Of a stretch of DNA of 31,038 nt, positions 1 through 7,948 are shown piece by piece. Made by a program: the position numbers and the translations under genes. The notes beneath the pieces are model-generated. The model was not told the origin of the DNA, ran no database searches, and worked only from the letters and a program-made list of their open reading frames with translations. Position 1 is the stretch's first letter, and the number at the start of each line of letters is the position of its first letter. Origin of the DNA: a virus; the IMG/VR virus record IMGVR_UViG_3300015371_000126, positions 1 to 31,038 of that record, one strand, 5' to 3'.

Positions 1-294
1 CCTGTTTTTCTCTCCCTAGCGAACAGTCGCGCAGGATCGCGCCGCAGCCGCGCGCATCGTGGCTATGGGCAGGCACACAGGAAACTTCGCCGTCTTCTGT
101 TGCCAATCGTGGCGGGAGGATTGGCCAGCTGCGCGCGCTGTGGCCAGACGATTCAGCCTGGGCAACAGTGGGACCTCGACCACAAAGACGACCGGCGAGG
201 GTATCTAGGGCCCTCCCACGCGCGCGCCGCTGACTGTTCGGCTGGCGGGAATCGGTCGACGACGAAACGCCGCAAGGCGTCGCGCCGATGGTGA
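1..294 (+). CDS. HNH endonuclease (5' end outside window)
   Basis: Small HNH-type nuclease just upstream of the large terminase, where such enzymes commonly assist DNA packaging in HK97-like phages. The reading frame is open from base 1 and has no ATG or GTG before the conserved core, so the start lies upstream of the window; a TTG at 100 would cut off the basic region with RGYG and HRKLRR at bases 58-93. The core shows a CARC pair, WDLDH (first His), a conserved GPSH (second His) and a terminal Asn in GGN, matching the HNH zinc-finger layout. The second CxxC pair expected in many relatives is reduced to a single Cys. The stop overlaps the terminase start by 7 nt. The family call rests on motif order; a role in packaging is inferred from position. 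Confidence 0.8.
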   Translation, partial: PVFLSLANSRAGSRRSRAHRGYGQAHRKLRRLLLPIVAGGLASCARCGQTIQPGQQWDLDHKDDRRGYLGPSHARAADCSAGGNRSTTKRRKASRRW

Positions 295-1751
295 TCGATC
301 TCGTCAGACCGCGTGTTCACTGGGTGCCGACGCCGCAGCGCACGCTGGGTGACGAGGCGGTCGCCTTCGCCCGTCGCTGCGGCATGACGCTAGATCCTGA
401 ACAGGAACTGGTATTGGCTGGCGCGCTGGGGCTGCGCGACGACGACCGCTGGCAGACGCGCGAGGTCGGAGTCAATATGCCGCGCCAGAATGGCAAGGGC
501 GAAATTCTGATCGCGCGCGAGCTGTTCGGGATCTTTTGCCTGGGCGAACGCCTGGTCATTCACACGGCGCACGAATTCAAGACGTCAGCTGAACATTTCC
601 AGCGCCTGGAGTCTGTCATCAGAGACTGCGACGACCTGCACGCGCAGGTGAAACGCGCTGGATCTGGGCGCATTACGGGCTACAGGTATTCGCACGGAGA
701 AGAGTCGATCACGCTGCAGAATGGCGCGCGAATCGAATTCAAGACGCGCACGAAATCGGGTATGCGTGGCTTCGCTGGCGTCGACCTGCTGGTTCTCGAC
801 GAGGCGATGATTATCAGCGAGGCGCAGCACAGCGCTGCGATGCCGATCATTCGCGCGTCGAAGGCGCAGCGCGGTCCGCAGCTGTGGTACTCAGGCAGCG
901 CCGTCGACCAGGAGACGCACGAACACGGCGTCGTCTGGACGCGTGTTCGGGAACGTGGCATCGCTGCCGACGATCCTGCGCTGGCGTATTTTGAATGGTC
1001 GATCGACGCTGACCACCCAGACGACGTCTCAGACGAAACGGCGCTGGATCAGGACGTCTGGCGCAGCGTGAATTTTGCGATCGATCGTGGTCGCGTCTCG
1101 CTGGAACACATGGAATGGGAACGGCGCGCCATGTCGTTTCGTGGCTTCGTCGTCGAGCTGCTAGGCGCTGGCGACTACCCAGCGACCGATGCGTCACACG
1201 ACGTGCTGCTGGATCTGGAGGCGTGGACAGCGCTGGAGGACCCAGACAGCGTGGTTATCGATCCTGTCTGCCTCGCCTTCGACGTCTCGCCTGACCGGCA
1301 CACGGCGATCGTCGCCTGTGGTCGAAACGATCGTGGCCAGCTGCACGTCGAACTAATCCATGCGAACCACGGCACAGGCTGGGTGACGCAGCGGCTGCAG
1401 GATCTGTATCAGCGGCACGACGTCGTCGAGATCGTCTGCGATGGCTACGGACCGTCGGCGGCGATTGCGCGTAAGGCTGACGAGGCAGGAATCAAGGTCA
1501 GGCGAATGGACGCTGGCGAATACGGGCAGGCGTGCGGCGTCTTCGTTGACGCTGTCGGCGAACAGACGCTGCGCCACATCGGCCAAGAGGAACTAGCGAC
1601 CGCAATTCGTGGCGCCAAAGCCAGACCGCTGGTCGATCGCTGGGCCTGGTCGCGCACGAAGTCGACCGTAAACATTTCCCCGCTGGTCGCAGCCACATTG
1701 GCGCTGTGGTCTGCGGTCGAATCAGACCTGGGAGAGGTCCAGATTTTCTGA
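288..1751 (+). CDS. terL: Terminase large subunit
   Basis: ATPase-nuclease motor that packages phage DNA into the prohead. The 487-residue protein has a Walker A variant PRQNGKGE (65-72), a Walker B VDLLVLDEA (165-173) and a C-terminal RNase H-like nuclease half with the first catalytic Asp in LAFDV (D332) and a second acidic site in VCDGYG (D385). The length is typical for HK97-like phages. ATG 288 overlaps the HNH stop by 7 nt, and the stop overlaps the portal ATG as TGATG. No small terminase is visible, so it must lie upstream of the window or be absent. Confidence 0.96.
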   Translation: MVIDLVRPRVHWVPTPQRTLGDEAVAFARRCGMTLDPEQELVLAGALGLRDDDRWQTREVGVNMPRQNGKGEILIARELFGIFCLGERLVIHTAHEFKTSAEHFQRLESVIRDCDDLHAQVKRAGSGRITGYRYSHGEESITLQNGARIEFKTRTKSGMRGFAGVDLLVLDEAMIISEAQHSAAMPIIRASKAQRGPQLWYSGSAVDQETHEHGVVWTRVRERGIAADDPALAYFEWSIDADHPDDVSDETALDQDVWRSVNFAIDRGRVSLEHMEWERRAMSFRGFVVELLGAGDYPATDASHDVLLDLEAWTALEDPDSVVIDPVCLAFDVSPDRHTAIVACGRNDRGQLHVELIHANHGTGWVTQRLQDLYQRHDVVEIVCDGYGPSAAIARKADEAGIKVRRMDAGEYGQACGVFVDAVGEQTLRHIGQEELATAIRGAKARPLVDRWAWSRTKSTVNISPLVAATLALWSAVESDLGEVQIF

Positions 1752-2890
1752 TGCCTCGGCTGAATCTAAATTGGCTGCTGGGCGAAAAGGTCCAGCGTGT
1801 CGAACCATTAGAGGGAACGAATATTTCCCTTTACAACACGATCATTCCGGCATGGTGGGACCAGAACATAAACGGCGTCCCTGTCTGGGGCACAGCCTCG
1901 CTGGCCGAACAGGTCTGGGTCGCCAATCGCTGCCAGCAGATGAACGCGCAGCAGATCGCGTCGATGCCGGTCGAATACCACGGTCCGACCGAACCTGCCT
2001 GGGTTTCCTCGCCTGACCCGAACTGGTATCCGAACGGGATCGGCGATGCCGTGCACGCGATCGTCGAACTGATCTACGGCTGGGGCTTCGCCTGCCTCTA
2101 CGTCACAGACACCTACGCAGACGGATTCCCACGCACTTGGACCGTGCTGCCATCCGCCAGCCTGACGATTACGGCGCCGGACGGCAGCCGTCAATACAAG
2201 CTGAATGACACGCAGCTGGACGCCAGGCGCGTGATCCAGATCGATCGCAACCCAGGCACCGGGCTGCACGGCACATCAGCGCTGCGCGCCTATGCGCAAC
2301 AGGCGTGGGGTCTGCTGGCTGCTGGGAACCAGTCGATGACCGTTTCGCAAGGCGGCATCCCCCAAATGTGGCTGAAGTCGGAACGAAAGATCTCCAAAGA
2401 ACAGGCAGAGGCGCTGCAGCTGCAATGGATGACAGCGACCAGCGCGCGCAATGGCGCGCCGCCGGTCGTGCCGCCTGAGATCACGCCCGAACAGCTGTCG
2501 ATCAATCCAGCAGATCTGGCGCTACTGGAGACGCAGGAATGGAACGCGCGCATGTTGTGCACGGCATATGGCGTGCCGTCCGTGCTGATGAATATGGCGC
2601 TGCAGGGCGGGCTGACGTACCAGAACCCTGCCGCGCTAGGCGAAATGTGGTGGCGTTTCGAGCTTCGGAATACGGCGACGAGGATTGCCAACGCCTGGTC
2701 AGCGCAGATGCTGCCGCGCGGTCAATGGGTGACGATTCGCGCTGAAGACACATTCGCGCCGCTGTTGCCTGACTCGACCGAAGACGACCCACAGCTGGCG
2801 CCACAGCAGGACGCGCCGCAGCCGCAGATCGCCAAAGCCTCGCCAGCACAGCAGCCAGGACGGCTGACAGCGATTGGAGGGAGTCGATAG
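1751..2890 (+). CDS. HK97-type portal protein
   Basis: Dodecameric portal at the unique capsid vertex through which DNA enters and leaves. The 379-residue product has the HK97 portal layout: an N-terminal segment with AEQVWVANRCQQM and a clip region, then the conserved helix region around GLTYQNPAALGEMWWR near residue 290. Length and position between terminase and protease fit. The start is the ATG overlapping the terminase TGA; the same frame is open 45 nt further upstream but would run deeper into terminase. The C-terminus is Gln/Pro rich and probably flexible. The stop is followed after 4 nt by the protease ATG. Confidence 0.93.
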   Translation: MPRLNLNWLLGEKVQRVEPLEGTNISLYNTIIPAWWDQNINGVPVWGTASLAEQVWVANRCQQMNAQQIASMPVEYHGPTEPAWVSSPDPNWYPNGIGDAVHAIVELIYGWGFACLYVTDTYADGFPRTWTVLPSASLTITAPDGSRQYKLNDTQLDARRVIQIDRNPGTGLHGTSALRAYAQQAWGLLAAGNQSMTVSQGGIPQMWLKSERKISKEQAEALQLQWMTATSARNGAPPVVPPEITPEQLSINPADLALLETQEWNARMLCTAYGVPSVLMNMALQGGLTYQNPAALGEMWWRFELRNTATRIANAWSAQMLPRGQWVTIRAEDTFAPLLPDSTEDDPQLAPQQDAPQPQIAKASPAQQPGRLTAIGGSR

Positions 2891-2894
2891 CAAA

Positions 2895-3632
2895 ATGAGT
2901 ACGGCGCCAGAGACGACGCAGCTGGAAACTGAACGCCCCGATAGGGGCGTTTTGCATAGGACGTTCGCCGTCGACGTCACGGCAGGCGAGGGACGCACGA
3001 TCGACGTGCGCATCGTTCCCTACGGTCAAACCTGCATGGCTGCCGACGGGCTGGGTGGTCTGCCGCGCGGCGTGCCATACGAAGAGGAATGGGCGCCTGG
3101 CGCCTTCTCAGGCCAGGAACGCGCGGCGCACCGCGTGCTGATGAACGTCGAACACGAACCAGGCATCAGAGGCGTAGTCGGGCACGGCATCGCGCTGCGA
3201 GAGGCGGCCGACGGTTTTTACGGATCGTTCAAAGCGCACGAAACGCCAGAAGGCGACAAAGCGCTGATGCTGACGAAGGAAGGCGTATTCGGTGGCGTCT
3301 CGCTGGAGGCGTACCCGAAAAAGAGTCTGCGCACGGCAGCTGGCGTCGTGCGTCGAATCAAAGGCCACCTAGATGCCATCGCGCTGTGTCGTGAACCCGC
3401 GTTCGCAGACGCAGTCGTGCTGGCTGTTCGGCAACACGTCGTCCTAGACGACGAGCTGCTGCCGATCGCGCCAGATCCAGAGGCGATCGAACGCTGCCGA
3501 CGCCTCGGCATTGCACTACCGCAGCGATACCAGACGCACCAGGCAGATGCGGACACCTCTGCGCAGACGGCAGACACCCCCGATGCCTCACCCGTCGACG
3601 TCGTCAATTCAGACAGCACGGAGGATTCGTAA
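2895..3632 (+). CDS. Prohead maturation protease (HK97 U35 family)
   Basis: Serine protease that cleaves the scaffold (delta) domain of the capsid protein during head maturation. The 245-residue protein carries VRIVPYG near residue 37, a likely catalytic His in NVEHE (H87) and a likely catalytic Ser in GGVSLEA (S136), in the order of the peptidase U35 family. After about residue 195 the tail is acidic and low in complexity, as in a scaffold-like tail. ATG 2895 was chosen; a TTG 21 nt upstream (2874) lies within the portal gene, and the GGAGGG at 2876-2881 is rather far (13 nt) from the ATG, so the start is not certain. The stop overlaps the capsid ATG as TAATG. Confidence 0.92.
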   Translation: MSTAPETTQLETERPDRGVLHRTFAVDVTAGEGRTIDVRIVPYGQTCMAADGLGGLPRGVPYEEEWAPGAFSGQERAAHRVLMNVEHEPGIRGVVGHGIALREAADGFYGSFKAHETPEGDKALMLTKEGVFGGVSLEAYPKKSLRTAAGVVRRIKGHLDAIALCREPAFADAVVLAVRQHVVLDDELLPIAPDPEAIERCRRLGIALPQRYQTHQADADTSAQTADTPDASPVDVVNSDSTEDS

Positions 3633-4882
3633 TGGCTACTGCCACAGCATCAGAACTGCGCCTGGCGACGCTGCTGGACGAACGGGACCAGACGCAGAAG
3701 CTGCATGAAACTGTGATTACGACTGTCGAGGCGTCCGACGAAAAGATGCCGACAGAGTCGCAGGCAGAACAGATCAAGGCCTATCGTGAGAAGGCGCATG
3801 CGCTAGACGACGAGATCGCGCAGCTGTCGATCGACGTCGAGGCGGCACGGAAGGCGATGGAGACGTCGAAGGCGATTCGCCGCGCGCTGGCAGGATCGGT
3901 CGATGGCGTCGAGGTCGTCGACGATGAGATCGTCTATCGATCCATGTCCGCCTATGCGCGTGACGTCATCATCACGCGCGAAGGGCCGATCTGTTCGCAG
4001 ATCGCAGCCCAGTTTTCGACGCCCGACGGCATCCAGGCGGCACGCGATCGGCTGCGTCTCATCAAGAGAACGCCTGCCAACACGCTGTCGGCGAACGTCG
4101 AAGGGCTGCAGCCTGACCAGCACATCGCCCAGATCTTCCAGGTGATCGACACGTCGCGTCCGCTGGTCGCGTCGGCGATCAGGTCGACGCTAGAACGTGG
4201 CGTGCTGACGTATCCGTCGATCACGCAGCGGCCGGTCGTCGCTGTGCAGAACACGCAGAAGACGGAGGCTGGGAACACGGGCATGGTCGTGGACATGGAA
4301 ACGGCGACCGCCTCGACGTACCTGGGTGGCGGCGATCTTTCCTGGCAGGCGATCAATTGGTCGACGCCTGACGCCCTCGACCTCTGGTTCAGGCTGGCTG
4401 CTGCCAACTACGCCCTGAAGACGGAACAGGACGCAGCGCAGGCGATGCAGCACAGCGCATTCTCGTTCAATATCTCGTCGACGATCAGCGGTTCGCCTAC
4501 GTTCGCCGAATTCATGACGGCGATTGGCGCAGGCTATGCAGAGGTTTTCGCCAATTCTGGTCGCACGCCTGACACGATCTACATGGCGCCTGACCGCTTT
4601 GGCTATCTGCTGGGTTTGACGTCTAACGCCTTTACGCAGTTCACGAACGTCAGCGGTAGCCAGGTCGGACCGCTGAACGTGGTCGTGTCGCGCGGCATGG
4701 ATGCAGGCGTCGTCGTCGTCGGCGACAGCGAAGGGCTGTTGGTTGCAGAGACGGCAGGCGCGCCGGTCGAACTGCGCGTCGTCGAACCGGCAATCGGCGG
4801 CGTCGAGGTCGGCATCATCGGCGCATTCGAAGCCGTCGTGGTCGACCCCGGTGCGTTCGCAATGCTGACGACTGCCAGCTAA
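3632..4882 (+). CDS. Major capsid protein (HK97 fold)
   Basis: Main shell protein of the head. It has 416 residues. The first 100 or so are helical, charged and coiled-coil-like (delta domain, expected to be removed by the upstream protease), followed by the phage_capsid region with the typical E-loop/P-domain pattern, including LEGLQPDQHIAQIF, SRPLV and DLSWQAINWS. It starts at ATG 3632 with GGAGG at 3620-3624, the best ribosome binding site in the head region, fitting high expression. It is followed by a 14-bp hairpin in the 64-nt gap before the next gene. Confidence 0.95.
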   Translation: MATATASELRLATLLDERDQTQKLHETVITTVEASDEKMPTESQAEQIKAYREKAHALDDEIAQLSIDVEAARKAMETSKAIRRALAGSVDGVEVVDDEIVYRSMSAYARDVIITREGPICSQIAAQFSTPDGIQAARDRLRLIKRTPANTLSANVEGLQPDQHIAQIFQVIDTSRPLVASAIRSTLERGVLTYPSITQRPVVAVQNTQKTEAGNTGMVVDMETATASTYLGGGDLSWQAINWSTPDALDLWFRLAAANYALKTEQDAAQAMQHSAFSFNISSTISGSPTFAEFMTAIGAGYAEVFANSGRTPDTIYMAPDRFGYLLGLTSNAFTQFTNVSGSQVGPLNVVVSRGMDAGVVVVGDSEGLLVAETAGAPVELRVVEPAIGGVEVGIIGAFEAVVVDPGAFAMLTTAS

Positions 4883-4893
4883 CGATCTAACGA

Positions 4894-4929
4894 GGGAGGG
4901 AGGCGCCGCCGCAATCGGCGCCCCCTCCC
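4894..4929 (+). terminator. Strong hairpin after capsid gene (attenuator or mRNA stabiliser)
   Basis: Arms 4894-4908 and 4916-4929 pair over 14 GC-rich base pairs with only A4901 bulged and a 7-nt loop (CCGCAAT). There is no U-run, so it is not a textbook intrinsic terminator; partial termination or 3'-end protection of the abundant capsid message are both possible. The CCTCCCC in the 3' arm (4924-4930) is also complementary to the GGGGAGG ribosome binding site of the next gene (4932-4938), so hairpin formation and site occlusion are mutually exclusive. Confidence 0.7.
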
Positions 4930-4946
4930 CTGGGGAGGCACATTAG

Positions 4947-5339
4947 ATGACTGTTGGACTGGCATCGAGTCAGGCGAACGCGATCCTGGACGCGATCTGC
5001 CGTAGTACCACCTACACAGACCCAGCGGCGTTCTGGGTGAAGCTGCACACGGGCGATCCTGGCGCCGCTGGTGCTGGCAACGCAGCTGGCGAGACGACGC
5101 GCAAACAGGCGACGTTCGCAGCGGCGTCTGGTGGATTGTCCACGACGTCGGCTGATCTCGTCTGGACGTCTGTATCGACCTCAGAGACGTATTCGCACGT
5201 CTCGTTCTGGGATGCCTCGACGGCAGGCACGTTCCTGGGGTCAGACGCCCTGGATACGTCGCGTGCCGTCATCGCAGGCGACACGTTCACGATCCCGACA
5301 GGGTCGCTGACCGTAACGCTGGCGCCGCTGGCTGCGTAA
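4947..5339 (+). CDS. Virion structural protein, Gp80/tail-fibre-like family
   Basis: 130-residue beta-rich protein. The pattern (N-terminal ANAILDAICRSTTYT, then FWVKLHTGDPG, then ETYSHVSFWDA, then a FTIPTGSLTVTL C-terminus) matches a family widespread in actinophages, usually annotated as a tail-fibre or Gp80-like protein. The molecular role is not established. Here it sits directly behind the capsid gene, so a head-decoration role is a reasonable alternative. GGGGAGG at 4932-4938 precedes ATG 4947. It is coupled to the next gene by TAATG at 5337-5341. Confidence 0.75.
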   Translation: MTVGLASSQANAILDAICRSTTYTDPAAFWVKLHTGDPGAAGAGNAAGETTRKQATFAAASGGLSTTSADLVWTSVSTSETYSHVSFWDASTAGTFLGSDALDTSRAVIAGDTFTIPTGSLTVTLAPLAA

Positions 5340-5671
5340 TGCCGACGTACACATACAAGGTTCTGGGGCAGTCGGACCCCAGCGCTGCGTCGCTGACCAC
5401 GCTTTACACAGTTCCTGCGTCTACGCAGACGGTCGTATCCACGATTACGGTCTGCAATCGATCGGCCACGGCGACGACGTATCGGCTTGCCATTCGCCCA
5501 GCTGGCGCAGCTATTGCAAATGCGCATTACATAGCCTACGACCACGAAATATTAGGTAACGAGTCATTCACCTGGACAGACGGCTTCACGCTAGCGACGA
5601 CTGACGTCATCAGCTGCTATGCCACGCTGGCGACGCTGTCATTCCAGGCGCACGGGCAGGAGATCACATAA
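5339..5671 (+). CDS. Small beta-rich virion protein
   Basis: 110 residues, predicted all-beta: LTTLYTVPASTQTVVSTI, VCNRSATATTYRLAI, HYIAYDHEI, then FTWTDGFTLATTDVI and a final strand. This pattern of VPA..QTVVST.TVCNR..T is common in small phage structural proteins that form a trimerising or decoration domain, but I cannot name a precise family. It is translationally coupled to both neighbours. Its TAA stop shares bases with the ATA proposed as start of the next gene. Confidence 0.7.
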   Translation: MPTYTYKVLGQSDPSAASLTTLYTVPASTQTVVSTITVCNRSATATTYRLAIRPAGAAIANAHYIAYDHEILGNESFTWTDGFTLATTDVISCYATLATLSFQAHGQEIT

Positions 5672-6375
5672 GCACGACGCGCACACAGCGAGGCGCATCT
5701 GTTCTGGGCAGATTTCTACAGCTCGACCAGATCACAGCCACGGGCGTATCGAATTACAGCGTGCCGTCGAACGCGCGAAAGCTGGTCGTTACCTGTATCG
5801 GCAGCGGCGGCGCTGGTGGATCGGCTGATGGCGGATCGTCACAGATGGGCTGCGGCGCAGGCGGTGGCGGCGCCGGTATGTGCGTGAAGGAATACGACGT
5901 CTCTGGTGGCGAGTCGATCGCCGTCACTGTCGGCGCTGCTGGTGCGCCTGGATCGACAGGCAATAACGCAGGCGGGAATGGCAACGTCACCGAATTCGAC
6001 ACTGGCGCGCTGCTGGCCACGAAAATGTCAGCCAAAGGCGGCACAGGTGGCGGATCTGTTGGCGCTGCAGGCACCAGTGTTGTGTTCAGCATGGGTGGCG
6101 CTGGCGCTGTCGTCGCTACAGGCGGCGATCTGAACATGGGTGGCCAGCCTGGGCTGATGGCCAAGCGTGAATCGGGAACGGTGGGCTGGTCTGGCGCTGG
6201 CGCGCCTGGTCCGCTGGGTGGCGGTGGCGGCGTCGGGCAGGCGGCTGGTTCTGCCGATGGCAACAGCGCGACGAACTACGGCGCTGGTGGCGGTGGCGCA
6301 ATGTCGAATAACACGACCGATCGCGCAGGCGGCGCAGGATCGCAGGGCGTGATTTTCATTCAGGTGTATTCGTGA
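5668..6375 (+). CDS. Glycine-rich appendage protein (probable ATA start)
   Basis: 235-residue protein with a beta N-terminus followed by a long Gly-rich region (GSGGAGG, GCGAGGGGAG, GGGGGVG), like the Gly-rich receptor-binding or tip domains of phage fibres. The usual strand motif before the Gly-rich part, YSVPSNARKLVVTCIGSGG, begins at about base 5755, so the only canonical start downstream of the last in-frame stop (TGA 5602), GTG 5761, would cut into the fold. The frame has no ATG, GTG or TTG between 5605 and 5760. ATA 5668 lies 5 nt after AGGAG (5658-5662) and overlaps the upstream TAA; CTG 5704 is the main alternative. The gene ends in a GTGA overlap with its neighbour. Confidence 0.72.
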   Translation: MSTTRTQRGASVLGRFLQLDQITATGVSNYSVPSNARKLVVTCIGSGGAGGSADGGSSQMGCGAGGGGAGMCVKEYDVSGGESIAVTVGAAGAPGSTGNNAGGNGNVTEFDTGALLATKMSAKGGTGGGSVGAAGTSVVFSMGGAGAVVATGGDLNMGGQPGLMAKRESGTVGWSGAGAPGPLGGGGGVGQAAGSADGNSATNYGAGGGGAMSNNTTDRAGGAGSQGVIFIQVYS

Positions 6376-6944
6376 CCGTTACGCGCACGCGCATACCAGC
6401 TGGGGCGACTGGTGCGGCTGGCGCGCCTGGCGCGATGGTTCGGCTTTATGACTCGCTGCTGACAGGGACAGCGTCCAACTTCGACCTAACGTCGATTAGC
6501 CAGGCTTACTATCACCTAAAACTGTATTTGTACCTGCGCAGCACGGGTGCCGTGGAAGGTGACTTTGCGCTAATGACGTTCAATGGCGATTCAGGCGCCA
6601 ATTACAACGAAGAAACGCTATACGGACAGAATACGACTGCAAGCGCAGGCAAGAGTGGCGGCGCGTCGCGCCTGGCGCCCATCTGGTCGTCAGCAGGCGG
6701 CAGCACAAACGCCGCCAACTTCGCAGGCGGCGTCTTTGATATTCCGCATTACACCGGCGCCAATCGAAAGATGATTTACGGCGTATGCGGTTCGTGGGAC
6801 GATGCTGGATCGCCTGCGTATGGCACGGTCGCTTCATACATGGGGCAATGGGCGAGTACGTCGGCGATCACCCAAATAACGCTAACGCCCTTTACAGGCA
6901 GTTTTGCAGCAGGATCGCGCGTCACGCTTTATGGGATCGCCTAG
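6372..6944 (+). CDS. Collagen-like virion appendage protein
   Basis: 190 residues. It opens with a short collagen-like stretch (GATGAAGAPGA, residues 12-21), followed by a compact beta domain with YYHLKLYLYLRS and LTPFTGSFAAGSRVTLYGIA, resembling the small trimeric domains of phage fibres. It starts at GTG 6372, in a GTGA overlap with the preceding gene. It ends at TAG 6942-6944. The stop codon of the antisense membrane ORF on the other strand occupies the same CTAG. Confidence 0.7.
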   Translation: MTVTRTRIPAGATGAAGAPGAMVRLYDSLLTGTASNFDLTSISQAYYHLKLYLYLRSTGAVEGDFALMTFNGDSGANYNEETLYGQNTTASAGKSGGASRLAPIWSSAGGSTNAANFAGGVFDIPHYTGANRKMIYGVCGSWDDAGSPAYGTVASYMGQWASTSAITQITLTPFTGSFAAGSRVTLYGIA

Positions 6945-7075
6945 CCCTGATACGAACCCAGCAGCCGAAAGATCCAGGCAATGGCTAGACCAGCCAGGAT
7001 CATTGCGACGACCCACAGCCACGCAGGCGCTGACAGCAGGATCGATGGACGACGACGGCGGCGCTGGCGAGGCAC
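6941..7075 (-). CDS. Antisense single-span membrane micro-protein
   Basis: 44-residue ORF on the minus strand that fills the only gap (143 nt) in this part of the plus-strand operon. It has a basic N-terminus (RQRRRRR, residues 3-9) and one hydrophobic span of about 20 residues beginning at W19 and ending near F36. Its codons (ctg, gtc, gct, tgg) look like the rest of this phage, unlike the plus-strand alternative. The start is a GTG with no good ribosome binding site, so initiation is uncertain. Its stop shares a CTAG with the plus-strand stop. Function unknown. Confidence 0.4.
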   Translation of the reverse strand: MPRQRRRRRPSILLSAPAWLWVVAMILAGLAIAWIFRLLGSYQG

Positions 7076-7087
7076 GGCGACAGCATA

Positions 7088-7948
7088 GTGGCTAACGGCA
7101 TCGTCAATCCCAGCCCGACGCCCGAATGGCTGATGGCTGGTGCCGATCTGGAGGCATGGACGTGGTTTCAGCAGCCAGACGTCACGTTCAGCAGCGTCAC
7201 AGGATCGGCCACGGCTGCGTTCACGTTTGGCGTTCAGACAGCTGGCGTCCGCAAACGCCTAGGGTCGTCTACCACAGCGCTGACGCTGGGTATCGCCACG
7301 GCTGGCTATGCGACGAAGCGGTCTGCCAGCACGACGGCGATCGTCTTTGGCGTCTCCAGCGCTGGCGTGCGCACGCGCAGCAGCTCGACGACCATGGCGC
7401 TGACGTTCGACGTCAATACGACGGCGCGCGTGTCTGGCTTTGGCGAATCCGCCTGGGTCGTGATCTTCAATGTTCTGACTGCCTCGACGGCGATGGAACT
7501 GGGATCGTCGACCATGGCGCTGACGTTCGGTGTCACGTCGACGGCTGGTGTTACCAGGCATGGATCGTCGACCACAGCGCTGACCTGGGCTGTCGCCAGC
7601 GCAGGTCGCGCAGGCAAATACGGGTCGACGACGACAGCGCTGCTGTTTGGCGTCCAGACGCGCGGTGGGAAGATCGTCGCCGCCTCGACGACTACGGCGC
7701 TGCTGTTCGACGTCCAGACGATCGGCGGCGTGCCGTCGTCGGCAGCTATCCGTCTCGACCTGCTGTTTGGCGTCCAGACGAACGGCATCCATCGATTCGT
7801 GATCGGCCAGCCTGGGCAGATCGCTGACGACCTCGAGGGACGTATCGCGGGAATGATCGTGGCGCAGATCGCCTCTGACCATCGTGGCCGAATCGCGCCA
7901 GCGCACCAGGGACGCAAAGCCGAACAGCTGACGGGGGCGATCGAATGA
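7088..7948 (+). CDS. Virion protein with ten tandem 20-residue repeats
   Basis: 286 residues. After an N-terminal segment with a W-rich WLMAGADLEAWTWF patch, residues 40-240 form ten copies of a 20-21 residue unit of the type STTALTFGVQTAGVRKRLGS. Alternating hydrophobic residues suggest one beta strand per unit and a turn, as in a solenoid or stacked-strand fibre. A C-terminal segment with repeated GRIA/GRKA motifs follows. I do not recognise a named family. GTG 7088 is immediately preceded by an in-frame ATA at 7085. It ends as ATGA with the connector gene. A head-fibre or decoration role is inferred from position. Confidence 0.75.
   Translation: MANGIVNPSPTPEWLMAGADLEAWTWFQQPDVTFSSVTGSATAAFTFGVQTAGVRKRLGSSTTALTLGIATAGYATKRSASTTAIVFGVSSAGVRTRSSSTTMALTFDVNTTARVSGFGESAWVVIFNVLTASTAMELGSSTMALTFGVTSTAGVTRHGSSTTALTWAVASAGRAGKYGSTTTALLFGVQTRGGKIVAASTTTALLFDVQTIGGVPSSAAIRLDLLFGVQTNGIHRFVIGQPGQIADDLEGRIAGMIVAQIASDHRGRIAPAHQGRKAEQLTGAIE
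7205..7807 (+). repeat. Coding tandem repeat, about 60 bp x 10
   Basis: Ten degenerate 60-63 bp units encode the 20-residue repeats of the surrounding gene. The most constant parts are the words for TTAL and F(G/D)V. Units 6 to 9 are the most alike at nucleotide level (for example GGATCGTCGACCA before two units), suggesting recent duplication inside an older array. Confidence 0.75.

Noticed and set aside
6981-7088. A 35-codon plus-strand frame (ATG 6981) before the repeat protein
   Set aside because: Arg-rich with unusual codons and no ribosome binding site; the minus-strand frame in the same gap has better codon use and a membrane segment.
7126-7827. Long open frames in other frames and on the minus strand across the repeat gene
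   Set aside because: They arise from the repeat's periodic base composition; no family and no start signals.
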